From: Mycobacterium decipiens
GTDB lineage: Bacteria; Actinomycetota; Actinomycetes; Mycobacteriales; Mycobacteriaceae
Assembly (NCBI RefSeq): GCF_963853665.1
Contig: NZ_OY970459.1
Location: forward strand, 3,596,001 to 3,660,000
DNA: 64,000 bases
Direction: 5' to 3'
The notes under the pieces were generated by a model. The model searched no databases. It was not told the origin of the DNA and was given only the letters and a program-made list of their open reading frames with translations. How positions within the stretch are numbered: position 1 is the stretch's first letter; each line of letters opens with the position of its first letter. Shown piece by piece: positions 28,919-41,740 of this stretch. Position numbers and translations under genes: made by a program.

Positions 28919-30100
28919 CTAGAGGTCCAACAACGCGGTCTCGGGCGACTCGATCAGATCCCGCAGCTCGCACATGAACTGGGCGACCTGGGCACCGTCG
29001 ACAACTCGGTGGTCGAACACGCAGGTCAGCGTCATCGTTGGCCGGACAACAACGGAGTCGGCGACGGCCACCGGGCGCGGTTTGATCGCGCCCATCCCCA
29101 GGATTGCCGCTTCGGGGTGATTGATCACCGGCACACCGTCGTCTACGCCCAGAGCACCGAAGTTCGACACCGTGAACGTCGAACCGCGCAGCTCCGCGGG
29201 GGTCAGGGTGCCTTCACGGGCACCGGCGATCAATTCAGCTGCGCGGCCGGCAAGTTCGCGGGTGTTCTTGCCCTGGGCGTCAGTGACCACCGGAACCAGC
29301 AACCCACGCTCGGTGGCCACACCGAAGCCCAGATGCACCTCGTGATGGACGTGTACCTGCGGACCTTCGGCCGAGTCGACCCACGTTGAGTTGAGAATCG
29401 CATTGTGTTTCAACGCAATAACAAGCAGCCGCAAGGTCAGAACGAACGGCGAGATCTCGGGCACCGCCGAACGGAACCTATCGCACAGCCGCAGCAATTC
29501 GGCACACACTACCTCAACGCTGGCCTTTGCAGCCGGGATTTCTTTGTGGGACAACGTCATTTTCTCGGCCATCCGCGCGTGCACACCGTGGACCGGTCGC
29601 ACGTCTGGCCCGGCTTGGGGGGCGCCGGGAGCGGCGGCCAGCACGTCCGCCCGGGTGATTACCCCACCCGAGCCCGACCCGGGCCGCAGCGCGGCCAGGT
29701 CGACCGCCAGCTCCTTGGCCAGCTTGCGCACTACAGGTGCGGCCAGCGGCCGGCTTGGCCGTCTGCTGGTTTCGGCGCCCGCGTCGGCACCGTAGCCGAC
29801 CAGCGTGGGTACCGCCCCCTCACCGTTGGGTGGCGCGACCAGCGAGGGTCCAGTGTCGATCCGAACCAACACCGCGCCCACCTGGAGCACATCGCCCTCG
29901 GCGCCGCCCCTTTCGACGATCCGTCCGGCGTAGGGGCTTGGGATTTCGACCTCGGCCTTGGCCGTCTCCACCGAGCACAGCGTCTGGTTGATCTCCACCT
30001 CATCGCCGACGGCGACGCGCCAGCACGTCACCGTCACCTCCTCGAGTCCCTCTCCGAGGTCGGGGACCCGGAAGGACCGGATGCCGTCGTCACCGCTCAT
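28919..30100 (-). CDS. bkdC: Branched-chain keto-acid dehydrogenase E2 (lipoyl acyltransferase)
   Basis: 393 residues. N-terminal lipoyl domain with the lipoylated lysine in VETAKAEV (K48); peripheral subunit-binding domain near 135-170 ([22 protein letters not shown]); C-terminal catalytic domain ending with [13 protein letters not shown], the catalytic His motif. It transfers the acyl group from E1 to CoA, giving isovaleryl-, isobutyryl- or 2-methylbutyryl-CoA. The start at 30100 overlaps the bkdB stop (ATGA). Third gene of bkdABC. The mycobacterial complex uses the shared Lpd as E3, which is not in this window. Confidence 0.95.
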   Translation of the reverse strand: MSGDDGIRSFRVPDLGEGLEEVTVTCWRVAVGDEVEINQTLCSVETAKAEVEIPSPYAGRIVERGGAEGDVLQVGAVLVRIDTGPSLVAPPNGEGAVPTLVGYGADAGAETSRRPSRPLAAPVVRKLAKELAVDLAALRPGSGSGGVITRADVLAAAPGAPQAGPDVRPVHGVHARMAEKMTLSHKEIPAAKASVEVVCAELLRLCDRFRSAVPEISPFVLTLRLLVIALKHNAILNSTWVDSAEGPQVHVHHEVHLGFGVATERGLLVPVVTDAQGKNTRELAGRAAELIAGAREGTLTPAELRGSTFTVSNFGALGVDDGVPVINHPEAAILGMGAIKPRPVAVADSVVVRPTMTLTCVFDHRVVDGAQVAQFMCELRDLIESPETALLDL

Positions 30101-31143
30101 GGCTGACGCAGCGCCCGCTCGACGCAGTCCAACAGCCGATCGGGCCCGGGTAGCCACCATCGCTCCAACCGCGCAGGCGGGTAGGGCGTGTCAAATCCGC
30201 AGGCACGCAACACCGGAGCCTCCAGTTCGTAGAACATCTCCTCCTGGATACGCGCGGCCAAATCGGCACCGTAGCCGAGGCTTCGTGGCCCCTCATGCAT
30301 CACGACACAACGCCCGGTGCGGTGGATCGACGCGGCGATGGTGTCGATGTCCAGCGGGACCAACGATCGCAGATCGATGACTTCCAGGCTCCAATCGTGC
30401 TGTTGCTCAGCATCGTCCGCGGCCGACAAGGCGGTGCTTACCAGGCTTCCGTACGTCACGACGGTCACGTCGGTGCCGGGCCGGCGCACTATTGCCTGGC
30501 CGATCTGCGGTTCCGGCTGACTCGTGTCGACCAGCCCGCGGCCGTGGTAGCGGCGCTTGGGCTCCAGGTACATCACTGGGTCCGGGCAGGCGATAGCGTG
30601 GCGCAGTAGCCAGTAAGCGTCCCCGGGTGTCGACGGCACCACCACCTTGAGGCCCGCGGTATGCGCCCAGTATGACTCGGTGGAGTCCGAATGATGTTCG
30701 GCCGCACCGATACCGCCGAACGACGGGATCCGGACGGTCACCGGCATGTTCACCTCGCCGCGGGTGCGAGTCCGGTACTTGGCCAGGTGGCTGACCACTT
30801 GGTCGAAAGCCGGGTATGAGAAGCCGTCGAACTGAATCTCTGGCACCGGCACAAAGCCGCGCAGCGCCAGTCCGACGGCGATCCCGATGATCGCGGACTC
30901 CGCCAGTGGCGTGTCGAAACACCGGTCTGCGCCGAATGTTTCGGCCAGTCCCTCGGTCACCCGAAACACCCCACCCTCGACCGCGACATCCTCGCCGAAC
31001 ACCAGTACCCGCTCGTCGGCCGCCATCGCGTCATGCATCGCGCGGTTGAGCGCCTGCACCATGGTTAACGGTTGCCTGATATTGGCCACCGCCGCCGCGA
31101 GTGTTTCGTCGGTGCGGGTCGGCCGGTCAGCGATTTGAGTCAT
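30097..31143 (-). CDS. bkdB: Branched-chain keto-acid dehydrogenase E1 beta subunit
   Basis: 348 residues of the transketolase-like beta subunit, pairing with BkdA to form the thiamine-diphosphate-dependent decarboxylase. Recognisable stretches: [50 protein letters not shown] loop and the C-terminal [12 protein letters not shown]. The ATG at 31141-31143 lies inside the 3' end of bkdA (17-base overlap), so translation is coupled. It acts in the cytosol on 2-keto acids from leucine, isoleucine and valine. Confidence 0.95.
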   Translation of the reverse strand: MTQIADRPTRTDETLAAAVANIRQPLTMVQALNRAMHDAMAADERVLVFGEDVAVEGGVFRVTEGLAETFGADRCFDTPLAESAIIGIAVGLALRGFVPVPEIQFDGFSYPAFDQVVSHLAKYRTRTRGEVNMPVTVRIPSFGGIGAAEHHSDSTESYWAHTAGLKVVVPSTPGDAYWLLRHAIACPDPVMYLEPKRRYHGRGLVDTSQPEPQIGQAIVRRPGTDVTVVTYGSLVSTALSAADDAEQQHDWSLEVIDLRSLVPLDIDTIAASIHRTGRCVVMHEGPRSLGYGADLAARIQEEMFYELEAPVLRACGFDTPYPPARLERWWLPGPDRLLDCVERALRQP

Positions 31144-32245
31144 GCCCGCCTCCTTGGTCGGTCCGGGCCAGTTCGGCGCGCAGCTGTTCGCGCTGCGCCT
31201 GCAACCCGGGTGTGATTTCGGCGTACACCATGGTGAACACGTCATCGACGTCGAAGTCAGGCGCATCGAAGACCGCGTCGCGCAGCTCGGCCCGCATTCG
31301 TTTCGACCGGGCCGTCACCCGTTCGTCCAGGCGCTCCGACCACAGGCCCTGGCCTTGTAAGTAGGTGCGGTAGCGGGGAATCGGGTCCAGCGCGAGCCAG
31401 CGGTCCACATCCTCGGCGCTGCGGTACCGGGTCGGATCATCGGCAGTGGTGTGCGGACCAAGGCGGTAGGTGACGGCCTCGATTAGCGTTGGACCGTCGC
31501 CGGCCCGGGCCCGGGCGGCAGCTTCGGCCATCACCGCGTAGCATGCCAGCACGTCGTTGCCGTCCACCCGGATGCCCGGCATCCCGTAGCCAACCGCCTT
31601 GTGCGCGATAGAGGGTGCGGCGGTCTGCTTGGATACCGGCGTCGAGATCGCCCACTGGTTGTTCTGCACGTAAAACACGCACGGCGTGGTGAACACCGCC
31701 GCGAAATTGAGCGCCTCGTGCACGTCGCCCTCGCTGGTGGCACCGTCGCCGAGGAAGGTCACCGTCACGGAGTTCTCGCCGAGGCGTTGCGCGGCCATCG
31801 CCGCACCCACAGCGTGCAGGGTCTGGGTGCCGATGGGAACCGACATCGGTGCGCAGCACTTCTTGGTGAATTCCAGACCGCCGTGCCAGGTTCCGCGCCA
31901 GGCGGCCCCCACATGGCCGGGGGGGATGCCGCGCACCAGATAGACGCCCAATTCTCGGTATTGGGGGAACAACCAGTCGGTCTTGCGTAGGCAGGCCGCC
32001 GCGCCGACCTGCGCCGCTTCCTGCCCCCGACAAGGCGTGTACAACGCCAGCTGCCCCTGGCGCTGCAGATTGACGAATTCGGTATCCAGCTCGCGGGCGA
32101 TGACCATCATCTCGTAGAGCCAGCACAGCGTCTCCTCGGGGAGGTCACGACCGTACTGGCATTGGGCCGTCGGCGTGCCGTCCGGGCCGACGAGTTGCAC
32201 CGGCTCAAGTTCGACAGTCATCGGCACCTGGGACCTACCGCCCAT
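31127..32245 (-). CDS. bkdA: Branched-chain keto-acid dehydrogenase E1 alpha subunit
   Basis: 372 residues. The thiamine-diphosphate motif begins at FLGDGATSEGDVHEALNFA and ends in the NNQWAIS region, placing it firmly in the E1-alpha family. I chose the ATG at 32243-32245 because AGGAGG lies four to five bases upstream; an ATG eight codons later is a weaker alternative. First gene of bkdABC. The 177 bases upstream separate it from the citE-like gene, so it could have its own promoter, but I found no copy of the operator palindrome seen at scoA and bkaR there. Confidence 0.95.
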   Translation of the reverse strand: MGGRSQVPMTVELEPVQLVGPDGTPTAQCQYGRDLPEETLCWLYEMMVIARELDTEFVNLQRQGQLALYTPCRGQEAAQVGAAACLRKTDWLFPQYRELGVYLVRGIPPGHVGAAWRGTWHGGLEFTKKCCAPMSVPIGTQTLHAVGAAMAAQRLGENSVTVTFLGDGATSEGDVHEALNFAAVFTTPCVFYVQNNQWAISTPVSKQTAAPSIAHKAVGYGMPGIRVDGNDVLACYAVMAEAAARARAGDGPTLIEAVTYRLGPHTTADDPTRYRSAEDVDRWLALDPIPRYRTYLQGQGLWSERLDERVTARSKRMRAELRDAVFDAPDFDVDDVFTMVYAEITPGLQAQREQLRAELARTDQGGGHDSNR

Positions 32246-32422
32246 TCCGCCTCCTCAGCTCGGAGCCACGACGGTTACACCAGCTGCGAGCCGAAGTCGA
32301 TCGCCAGCCCCGCGATAGCTTCCGCTCGCCGCAACACTGGCGTTCTTCCATTATGCCCCCAATTGCGAAGACCCCAGGCCGATCGAGAAGGATAGCAGCC
32401 GCGTCGCGACGATCCGCAACCA

Positions 32423-33244
32423 TCACCCAGGGGTGGCTTCCCCGGCCCGCCGCAACATCGCTTCGGCGTGCCTGAGCACTGGCGAGTCGACCATCTGGCC
32501 TTCGAACGCGAACGCCCCACGCTCGTTTCGGGACGCGGCCAAAACACGTCGCGCCCAGGCCAGCTTCTCGTCGCTGGGCCGATAGGCTTTACGCACCACC
32601 GGGATCTGACTCGGGTGGATGCACACGGTCACGTCGAAGCCCACCGCCGCGGCGTCTCTGGCCTCTTCCTGCAAGCCCTCGACATCAAGGATATCCAGAT
32701 GTACCGCATCGAGCGCGAGGCGGCCGAACGCGGACGCGGCGAGCAGGATGGTGGACCGGACATGACGGGTCACGTCACGATAAGCACCGTCGGCCCGCCG
32801 GCTCGAGCTGCCGCCCAGGGTGGCGATCAGGTCTTCGGCACCCCACATCAATCCCACGATGGGATCGGCGGCGGCAATCTCGGCGGCACGGACGGCACCG
32901 CGCGCGGTCTCCACCAGCGCGATGACATCGCGTGGCGCCAGCTCGGCGACCTGGGCGGCCGATTCGGCTTTGGACAGCATCACCGTTGTATAGGCGGTGT
33001 CCACCAGGGCCTTTAGGTCACGGGCCTGGTCCTCGGTGCCGCACGCGTTGATTCGCACCACGGTGCGTTCGGGGTCCAGCGGGGTGTCCCGCAACGCCCT
33101 GCGCGCGGCGGGTTTCTCCGCCTCGGCGACGCCGTCCTCGAGGTCGAGTATCACCACGTCGGCCGCGGCCGCGGCCTTCGCGAAGCGCTCCGGGCGATCG
33201 GCAGGGCAGAACAGCCACCCGGGACCGGCGGCACGCAGGTTCAT
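32423..33244 (-). CDS. citE: CitE-like beta-hydroxyacyl-CoA lyase
   Basis: 273-residue HpcH/HpaI-type TIM-barrel lyase with the conserved VILDLEDGVAEAEK metal-binding strand, RINACGTEDQ, GLMWGAEDLIA and CIHPSQIP. It is a stand-alone CitE without citrate lyase alpha or gamma subunits. The homologue Rv2498c has been described as a bifunctional lyase cleaving citramalyl-CoA (itaconate breakdown) and 3-hydroxy-3-methylglutaryl-CoA (leucine breakdown). The neighbourhood supports this role, since every other leucine step is encoded beside it. The start overlaps the hydratase stop (ATGA). Confidence 0.9.
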   Translation of the reverse strand: MNLRAAGPGWLFCPADRPERFAKAAAAADVVILDLEDGVAEAEKPAARRALRDTPLDPERTVVRINACGTEDQARDLKALVDTAYTTVMLSKAESAAQVAELAPRDVIALVETARGAVRAAEIAAADPIVGLMWGAEDLIATLGGSSSRRADGAYRDVTRHVRSTILLAASAFGRLALDAVHLDILDVEGLQEEARDAAAVGFDVTVCIHPSQIPVVRKAYRPSDEKLAWARRVLAASRNERGAFAFEGQMVDSPVLRHAEAMLRRAGEATPG

Positions 33245-33747
33245 TTCGCCTCCTGACTTGGCTGCTTGTGGACCAGCGTGGTGCGCACCGCCCGCGCGAC
33301 CACGTCACCGTGCTGGTTGCGGCCCGTGTGCTTGAGGGTGACGATGCCTTCGCCGGGCCGGCTTTTCGACTCGCGTTTGCCGGTACAGACAGTCTCCGCA
33401 TACAGCGTGTCGCCGTGGAAGACCGGGTTGGGAAACGACACTTCGGAGAAGCCGAGGTTGGCCACGATGGTGCCCAGCGTCAATTGCGCAACCGACAGAC
33501 CGACCAGCGTCGAGAGGGTGAACATCGAGTTCACCAGCCGCTCGCCCCGAAAGCCCGGCTGCTGCCCGGCCCACGCCGCGTCGAGGTGCAGTGACTGGGT
33601 GTTCATCGTCAGCGTGGTGAACAAGACGTTGTCGGCCTCGGTCACCGTGCGGCCGGGCCGGTGCAGGTATGTGGTGCCGGTCTCGAACTCCTCGAACCAC
33701 AAGCCCCGCTGGAGAACGGACTTGCCGGACGGCTCCGCGGCGGTCAT
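33241..33747 (-). CDS. MaoC-like hotdog-fold hydratase (Rv2499c type)
   Basis: 168 residues, single MaoC/R-hydratase domain. The family active-site text is visible as TVTEADNVLFTTLTMNTQSLHLD, where hydratases usually carry Asp and His, followed by GERLVNSMFTLSTLVGLSV and GDTLYAETV. Position between an isovaleryl-CoA dehydrogenase and a CitE-like lyase suggests hydration of 3-methylglutaconyl-CoA (leucine) or mesaconyl-/itaconyl-CoA; this is inference. It overlaps both neighbours by four bases. Older annotation as an oxidase regulatory protein is not supported by what I see. Confidence 0.85.
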   Translation of the reverse strand: MTAAEPSGKSVLQRGLWFEEFETGTTYLHRPGRTVTEADNVLFTTLTMNTQSLHLDAAWAGQQPGFRGERLVNSMFTLSTLVGLSVAQLTLGTIVANLGFSEVSFPNPVFHGDTLYAETVCTGKRESKSRPGEGIVTLKHTGRNQHGDVVARAVRTTLVHKQPSQEAK

Positions 33748-34910
33748 GAGAGCCCCAGGGATCGCGCGATGAGCATCAGCTGCACCTCCGTGGTGCCCTC
33801 ACCAATCTCGAGGACCTTGCTGTCGCGGTAGTGCCGCGCCACCGGATACTCGTTCATGAAGCCGTATCCGCCGTGGATCTGGGTGGCATCGCGGGCGTTA
33901 TCCATCGCCGCCTCCGAGGAGACCATCTTCGCGATAGCCGCCTCCTTCTTGAAGGGCTTGCCCGCCAACATCTTTGCGGCCGCATCGTAGTACGCCGTGC
34001 GAGCGACGTGGGCGCGCGCCTCCATCCGTGCGATCTTGAAGCTGATTGCTTGATAGGAACCGATCGGCTGGCCGAACGACTGACGCTCGTTGGCGTACTT
34101 GACGCTCTCGTCCACACAGCCTTGGGCCGCCCCGGTGGCCAGCGCGGCAATCGCGATCCGGCCCTCGTCCAGAATGGACATGAAGTTCGCGTAGCCGCTC
34201 CCGCGGGCGCCCAGCAGGTTCTCCCGGGGTACGCGTGCGTCGGCAAACGTCAGCGGGTGGGTGTCTGAGGCGTTCCAGCCGATCTTGTTGTAGACCGGCT
34301 CCACGGTGAACCCCGGTGTGCCGCTAGGCACGACGATCGTCGAGATCTCCTTCCTACCGTCGGTAGCGCTCCCGGTGACCGCAGTGACAGTGACCAGCGA
34401 AGTGATGTCGGTGCCCGAGTTGGTGATGAATTGCTTGGAGCCGTTGATGATCCACTCGTCACCTTCGAGGCGCGCCGTGGTGCGGGTGCTGCCGGCGTCC
34501 GATCCGGCACCCGGCTCGGTGAGACCAAAACCGGCAAGCGCGCGGCCCGCGGTCAAGTCCGGCAACCACTTCTGTTTCTGCTCCTCGGTGCCGAACCGGT
34601 AGATCGGCATCGCACCGAGGCCCACCGAGGCCTCCAGCGTGATCGCAACCGACTGGTCGACCTTGCCGAGCTCCTCAAGTGTGAGCGCCAGCGCAAAGTA
34701 GTCGCCGCCCATGCCCCCGTACTCCTCGGGAAACGGCAGGCCGAACAGTCCCATTTCGCCCATCTTCGCGACGACCTCGTACGGGAAGCTGTGTTCCTCG
34801 TCGTGTTTGGCCGACACCGGCGCGACCACGGTGCGGGCGAAATCGGCCACTGTGGCGCGAAGATCCTCGTATTCCTTGGGTAACGTCCCTGCGGTGATCG
34901 CTGTCGTCAT
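33744..34910 (-). CDS. fadE19: Acyl-CoA dehydrogenase, probably isovaleryl-CoA type
   Basis: 388-residue FAD acyl-CoA dehydrogenase. Signature stretches: FGLTEPGAGSDAGS, ENLLGARGSGY and the C-terminal IHGGYGFMNEYPVARHYRDSK-type region with EIGEGTTEVQ. Its place between accA1 and the hydratase gene argues for isovaleryl-CoA (leucine) or another short branched acyl-CoA as substrate. There is a 3-base gap after the accA1 stop, so the two are translated in tandem. Electrons would pass to electron-transfer flavoprotein, not encoded here. Confidence 0.92.
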   Translation of the reverse strand: MTTAITAGTLPKEYEDLRATVADFARTVVAPVSAKHDEEHSFPYEVVAKMGEMGLFGLPFPEEYGGMGGDYFALALTLEELGKVDQSVAITLEASVGLGAMPIYRFGTEEQKQKWLPDLTAGRALAGFGLTEPGAGSDAGSTRTTARLEGDEWIINGSKQFITNSGTDITSLVTVTAVTGSATDGRKEISTIVVPSGTPGFTVEPVYNKIGWNASDTHPLTFADARVPRENLLGARGSGYANFMSILDEGRIAIAALATGAAQGCVDESVKYANERQSFGQPIGSYQAISFKIARMEARAHVARTAYYDAAAKMLAGKPFKKEAAIAKMVSSEAAMDNARDATQIHGGYGFMNEYPVARHYRDSKVLEIGEGTTEVQLMLIARSLGLS

Positions 34911-34913
34911 GAT

Positions 34914-36878
34914 CTAATCCTTGATCCTCGCCAATACCTGTTCGACCTTCACCTGATCACCAACGGACACCAGCACTTCTACTTGTCCCGAAACCGGCGC
35001 GGTGAGTGAGTGTTCCATCTTCATCGCTTCGACGACCACCACGGCATCACCCTGCGACACCGCAGCGCCGGACGCGACCTGCACGGCGATCACGTTGCCG
35101 GGCATGGGGCTGACCACCTCGTCCTGCCGCTCGCCCACAGCGCGGTGAATCTTGCGCTCCTCGGCCTCACGCAGGTGCCAGGTTCCGCGCTCATCGGCGA
35201 TCCACAAATGCCGGTCGGCCTCCGCCCAACGATACTCCCGGCGCAGCCCGCCTATCGTCGCGCTGATCTGCTCCCGCGTAACTTGCGCACTCGCAGATTC
35301 GATCTCGCCATCGCCAACCTGAACCCTGGCGGCCTCGGGTAGCCCCCACACCGACACGGTCTCACTGCGCAGCGGGGTGCGCATCGCGGTGCGAACCGGT
35401 GCCATACGGCCGCCGACCCGCCATCCGGTCGGCGTGGCCCACGGGTCGCTCTTTGCCAGGCGGGCCAGGGCCCACTGGCGGTAGAGACCACCCGCGGCGA
35501 GCACGTCGTCGGGCGCCGGCAACGGAGTGAAATCGGCCAGGCGCTCGTCCAGCAAAGCGGTGTCCAAATCCCCGGCGCGGACCCGCTCGTCGGCGAGCAG
35601 AAAGCGCAGGAACTCGACGTTGGTCTGCACCCCCAGCACCGCCGTCCGGGCCAGCGCCTCATCGAGCCGATCCAGCGCCTGCTCCCGGTCGGCACCGTAC
35701 GCGATCACCTTGCTCAGCATCGGGTCGTAATCACTGCCGACCACCGTGCCGCCCAACAGCGACGAGTCCACCCGCACACCGGCGCCGGAGGGTTCGAACA
35801 CCTGCAGCACCCGCCCACCGGTGGGCAGAAATCCCCGTGCCGGATCCTCCGCGTACACCCGGGCCTCGATCGCGTGCCCGCGTAGCTCGACGTCGTCCTG
35901 GGCGAAGGCCAGCTTTTCGCCCGCGCCCACCCGTAGCTGCCACTCGACCAGGTCCAGCCCGGTGATCGCCTCGGTGACCGGATGTTCCACCTGCAGCCGG
36001 GTGTTCATCTCCATGAAGAAGAATTCGTCGGGGCGTTCCGCCGAGACGATGAACTCCACCGTGCCGGCGCCGACGTAATCGACGCTGCGAGCGGTGTTGC
36101 AGGCCGCGGTCCCGATGCGCGCCCGGGTCTGCGGGTCGAGCAGCGGCGACGGAGCCTCCTCGATGACCTTCTGGTGGCGTCGCTGCAGGCTGCACTCACG
36201 TTCACCCAGATGCACCACGTTGCCATGCGTGTCTGCGAGCACCTGCACCTCGATGTGCCTGGGCCGCAACACAAACCGCTCCAGGAACAGCGTGTCGTCG
36301 CCGAACGAGGACGCCGCTTCGCGCCGAGCACTCACCAGCGCTTCACGCAGCCGTGCGGGATCTTCCACCAACCGCATGCCTTTGCCACCACCGCCCGCGG
36401 ACGGTTTGATCAGCACCGGATAGCCAACCTCATCGGCGGCGGTGACGAGATCGTCGTCCGTCAGCCCGGCACGTGCCACACCGGGCACCACCGGCACGTC
36501 GAAGGCGGCGACCGCGCCCTTGGCGGTGATCTTGTCGCCCATCACCTCGATCGCGCGCGCCGGAGGGCCCAGGAACACCACCCCGGCCCCCTCACACGCC
36601 GCGGCGAAATCGGCGTTCTCGGAAAGAAACCCGTAACCCGGATGGATCGCCTGGGCTCCGGTGCGCGCCGCTGCATCGAGCACCTTGCCGATATCCAGGT
36701 AGCTTTCGCGCGCCGGGGCGGGGCCAAGCCGCACCGCCGCGTCCGCCTCGAGGACGTGGCGGGCATCGGCGTCGGGGTCGCTGTAGACGGCGACCGACCG
36801 GATATTCAGCCGGCGCAGCGTCGCGATCACCCGAACCGCGATCTCGCCACGGTTGGCCACTAGCACGGTGTCGAACAT
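34914..36878 (-). CDS. accA1: Acyl-CoA carboxylase alpha subunit (biotin carboxylase + BCCP)
   Basis: 654 residues. The N-terminal biotin carboxylase has the ATP-grasp glycine loop [11 protein letters not shown], followed by [20 protein letters not shown] text (here [17 protein letters not shown]). The C-terminal biotin carrier domain ends with EAMKMEH, biotinylated Lys620. It pairs with AccD1; the AccA1-AccD1 complex is known as a 3-methylcrotonyl-CoA carboxylase in mycobacteria, third step of leucine breakdown. The start at 36878 lies 4 bases after... the accD1 stop, so expression is coupled. Confidence 0.95.
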   Translation of the reverse strand: MFDTVLVANRGEIAVRVIATLRRLNIRSVAVYSDPDADARHVLEADAAVRLGPAPARESYLDIGKVLDAAARTGAQAIHPGYGFLSENADFAAACEGAGVVFLGPPARAIEVMGDKITAKGAVAAFDVPVVPGVARAGLTDDDLVTAADEVGYPVLIKPSAGGGGKGMRLVEDPARLREALVSARREAASSFGDDTLFLERFVLRPRHIEVQVLADTHGNVVHLGERECSLQRRHQKVIEEAPSPLLDPQTRARIGTAACNTARSVDYVGAGTVEFIVSAERPDEFFFMEMNTRLQVEHPVTEAITGLDLVEWQLRVGAGEKLAFAQDDVELRGHAIEARVYAEDPARGFLPTGGRVLQVFEPSGAGVRVDSSLLGGTVVGSDYDPMLSKVIAYGADREQALDRLDEALARTAVLGVQTNVEFLRFLLADERVRAGDLDTALLDERLADFTPLPAPDDVLAAGGLYRQWALARLAKSDPWATPTGWRVGGRMAPVRTAMRTPLRSETVSVWGLPEAARVQVGDGEIESASAQVTREQISATIGGLRREYRWAEADRHLWIADERGTWHLREAEERKIHRAVGERQDEVVSPMPGNVIAVQVASGAAVSQGDAVVVVEAMKMEHSLTAPVSGQVEVLVSVGDQVKVEQVLARIKD

Positions 36879-36882
36879 TGCC

Positions 36883-39909
<3,027 letters not shown>

Positions 39910-39921
39910 TACCACAACTTT

Positions 39922-39941
39922 CAGTTAATCTTCATTAACTG
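39922..39941. promoter_or_regulatory. Palindromic operator upstream of scoA (probable BkaR site)
   Basis: Perfect inverted repeat with arms CAGTTAAT and ATTAACTG around a 4-base spacer CTTC, 12 bases upstream of the scoA start. It matches the second palindrome before the TetR gene (41661-41682) in the pattern AGTTAnT-N4-AnTAACT. Its position between the -10 hexamer and the start codon would block transcription when occupied. Confidence 0.7.
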
Positions 39942-39946
39942 GAGCG

Positions 39947-39975
39947 AGAATACCACTGTCCGCACGGTGCGTCCA
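39947..39975 (-). promoter_or_regulatory. SigA-like promoter of the scoA operon
   Basis: On the minus strand TGGACG (complement of 39970-39975) is followed after exactly 17 bases by TATTCT (complement of 39947-39952). Transcription would begin around 39940, inside the operator palindrome. Confidence 0.5.
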
Positions 39976-39981
39976 GGGATG

Positions 39982-41625
39982 TCACTGTCGGCCGCTGAGG
40001 TATTCGACGGCCCGTTGTCGCATCTCCACTTTACGAACCTTGCCGGTGACAGTCATCGGGAACTCGTCGACGATCCACAGGTACCGCGGGATCTTGAACC
40101 GCGCGATGCGCCCCAGGCAGAACTCGCGCAACCGCTCAACAGTCAGCTCCGGCGCCCCGGCTCTTAGCTTGACCACCGCCATGAGCTCCTCGCCATACTT
40201 GGCGTCGGGCACCCCGATGACGTGACCATCGACAATATCGGGATGGGTGAACAGGAGTTCCTCGATCTCACGCGGGGAGATGTTCTCGCCACCCCGGATG
40301 ACGAGGTCTTTGATCCGGCCGGCGATCCGGACGTAGCCGCATTCGTCCATCGCCGCCAGATCCCCGGTGTGCATCCAGCCATCCGCGTCGATCACCTCGG
40401 CGGTCTTCTCCGGGTCATTCCAGTACCCGGCCATCACCGAGTAGCCTCGCGTGCAGAACTCGCCTACCACGCCGCGGGGCACCGTCTCGCCCGTGACCGG
40501 ATCCACCACCATGATCTCTAGATGCGGACCCACCCGGCCGACCGTGCCGACGCGGCGCGCCAGCGAGTCGTCGGTGCGTGTCTGGGTGGAGACCGGCGAA
40601 GTTTCCGTCATGCCGTAGCAGATCGAGACCCCGGGCATGTGCATGTGCGAGATCACCTTGCGCATCACCTCGACCGGGCACGGCGCGCCCGCCATGATCC
40701 CGGTGCGCAGGCTGCCCAGCTCGTAATCGGCGAACTCCGGCAGGCCGAGCTCGGCAATGAACATCGTCGGCACGCCGTACAGGCTGGTACACCGCTCGGT
40801 CTGCACCGCCCGCAGCGTGTCGGCCGGATTGAAGCCAGGCGCCGGGATCACCATTGCCGCGCCGTGAGTAGTGGCCGCAAGATTACCCATCACCATGCCG
40901 AAGCAGTGGTAGAACGGCACCGGGATACAGATCCGATCTTGCGCGGTGTACCCGAGCAGCTCACCAACCAAGAAGCCGTTGTTGAGGATATTGCGATGGC
41001 TCAGCGTTACACCCTTCGGGTATCCCGTTGTACCGGAAGTGTATTGGATGTTGACCGGATCACCGCTATGCAGCGTCGCCGCGGTCCGCTGCAGTGCAGT
41101 CGGATCGGGCTCGGCACCCGCCAGCGCGTCCCAGCCATCGCTTTCCATAAAAACCACGTCGGCCAGATCGGGACATCGCGGCCCCACCTCGGCCAGCATG
41201 CCACGATAGTCCGCATCCTTGAAACCCGTTGCCGCGATTACCATCGCGACGCCGGATTGCCTAAGCGCATAATCCAATTCGCGAACCCGGTAGGCGGGGT
41301 TTATCGTCACCAAGACCGCACCGATCTCAGCTGTCGCGTACTGGACAAGCACCCACTCCCACCGGTTCGGCGCCCAGATGCCGACCCGATCGCCCGCGCC
41401 GATCCCCGCCCGCACCAGCCCCGTCGCCAGCCGGCGCACGTCGGCCAGCAGTTCGGCATAACTCCACCGCCGCGCGGCCCCGACGTCGACGAGCGCGTCC
41501 CGATGTGGGTATCTGGCGGCGGTGGCTGCGAAGTTGGCGCCGATCGTCGACTCGAGCAACGCTGGCGTGCTCGGACCGCGATCATAGGAAAGCGGATTGG
41601 GGCCTGCGAATTCCGCGGCTGCCAC
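39982..41625 (-). CDS. fadD35: Acyl-CoA synthetase (AMP-forming)
   Basis: 547-residue ANL-superfamily ligase activating a carboxylic acid to its CoA ester via an acyl-adenylate. P-loop [11 protein letters not shown], motif [19 protein letters not shown] and the C-terminal [21 protein letters not shown] are all present. The GTG at 41623-41625 follows GGAGGAAC. It is divergent from the TetR gene and shares the operator region, so it is probably controlled with the branched-chain acid genes. A branched or short-chain acid substrate is inferred from context only. Confidence 0.93.
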   Translation of the reverse strand: MAAAEFAGPNPLSYDRGPSTPALLESTIGANFAATAARYPHRDALVDVGAARRWSYAELLADVRRLATGLVRAGIGAGDRVGIWAPNRWEWVLVQYATAEIGAVLVTINPAYRVRELDYALRQSGVAMVIAATGFKDADYRGMLAEVGPRCPDLADVVFMESDGWDALAGAEPDPTALQRTAATLHSGDPVNIQYTSGTTGYPKGVTLSHRNILNNGFLVGELLGYTAQDRICIPVPFYHCFGMVMGNLAATTHGAAMVIPAPGFNPADTLRAVQTERCTSLYGVPTMFIAELGLPEFADYELGSLRTGIMAGAPCPVEVMRKVISHMHMPGVSICYGMTETSPVSTQTRTDDSLARRVGTVGRVGPHLEIMVVDPVTGETVPRGVVGEFCTRGYSVMAGYWNDPEKTAEVIDADGWMHTGDLAAMDECGYVRIAGRIKDLVIRGGENISPREIEELLFTHPDIVDGHVIGVPDAKYGEELMAVVKLRAGAPELTVERLREFCLGRIARFKIPRYLWIVDEFPMTVTGKVRKVEMRQRAVEYLSGRQ

Positions 41626-41660
41626 GGTTCCTCCGCCTGGTGCCTACCGCGTCACCGACT

Positions 41661-41682
41661 CGAGTTATTGACAAATAACTCG
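41661..41682. promoter_or_regulatory. Palindromic operator between fadD35 and the TetR gene
   Basis: Perfect inverted repeat with arms CGAGTTATT and AATAACTCG around the spacer GACA. It overlaps a TTGACA hexamer (41668-41673) that could be the -35 of the regulator gene. It lies between two divergent genes (fadD35 and the regulator), the usual place for an autoregulatory TetR operator, and shares its core with the palindrome upstream of scoA. Confidence 0.75.
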
Positions 41683-41740
41683 TGCTACGTTAGTGACGAT
41701 TAACCGAAGTGTCCAGCACAAGTTGTGTACGGAGGCCGTC

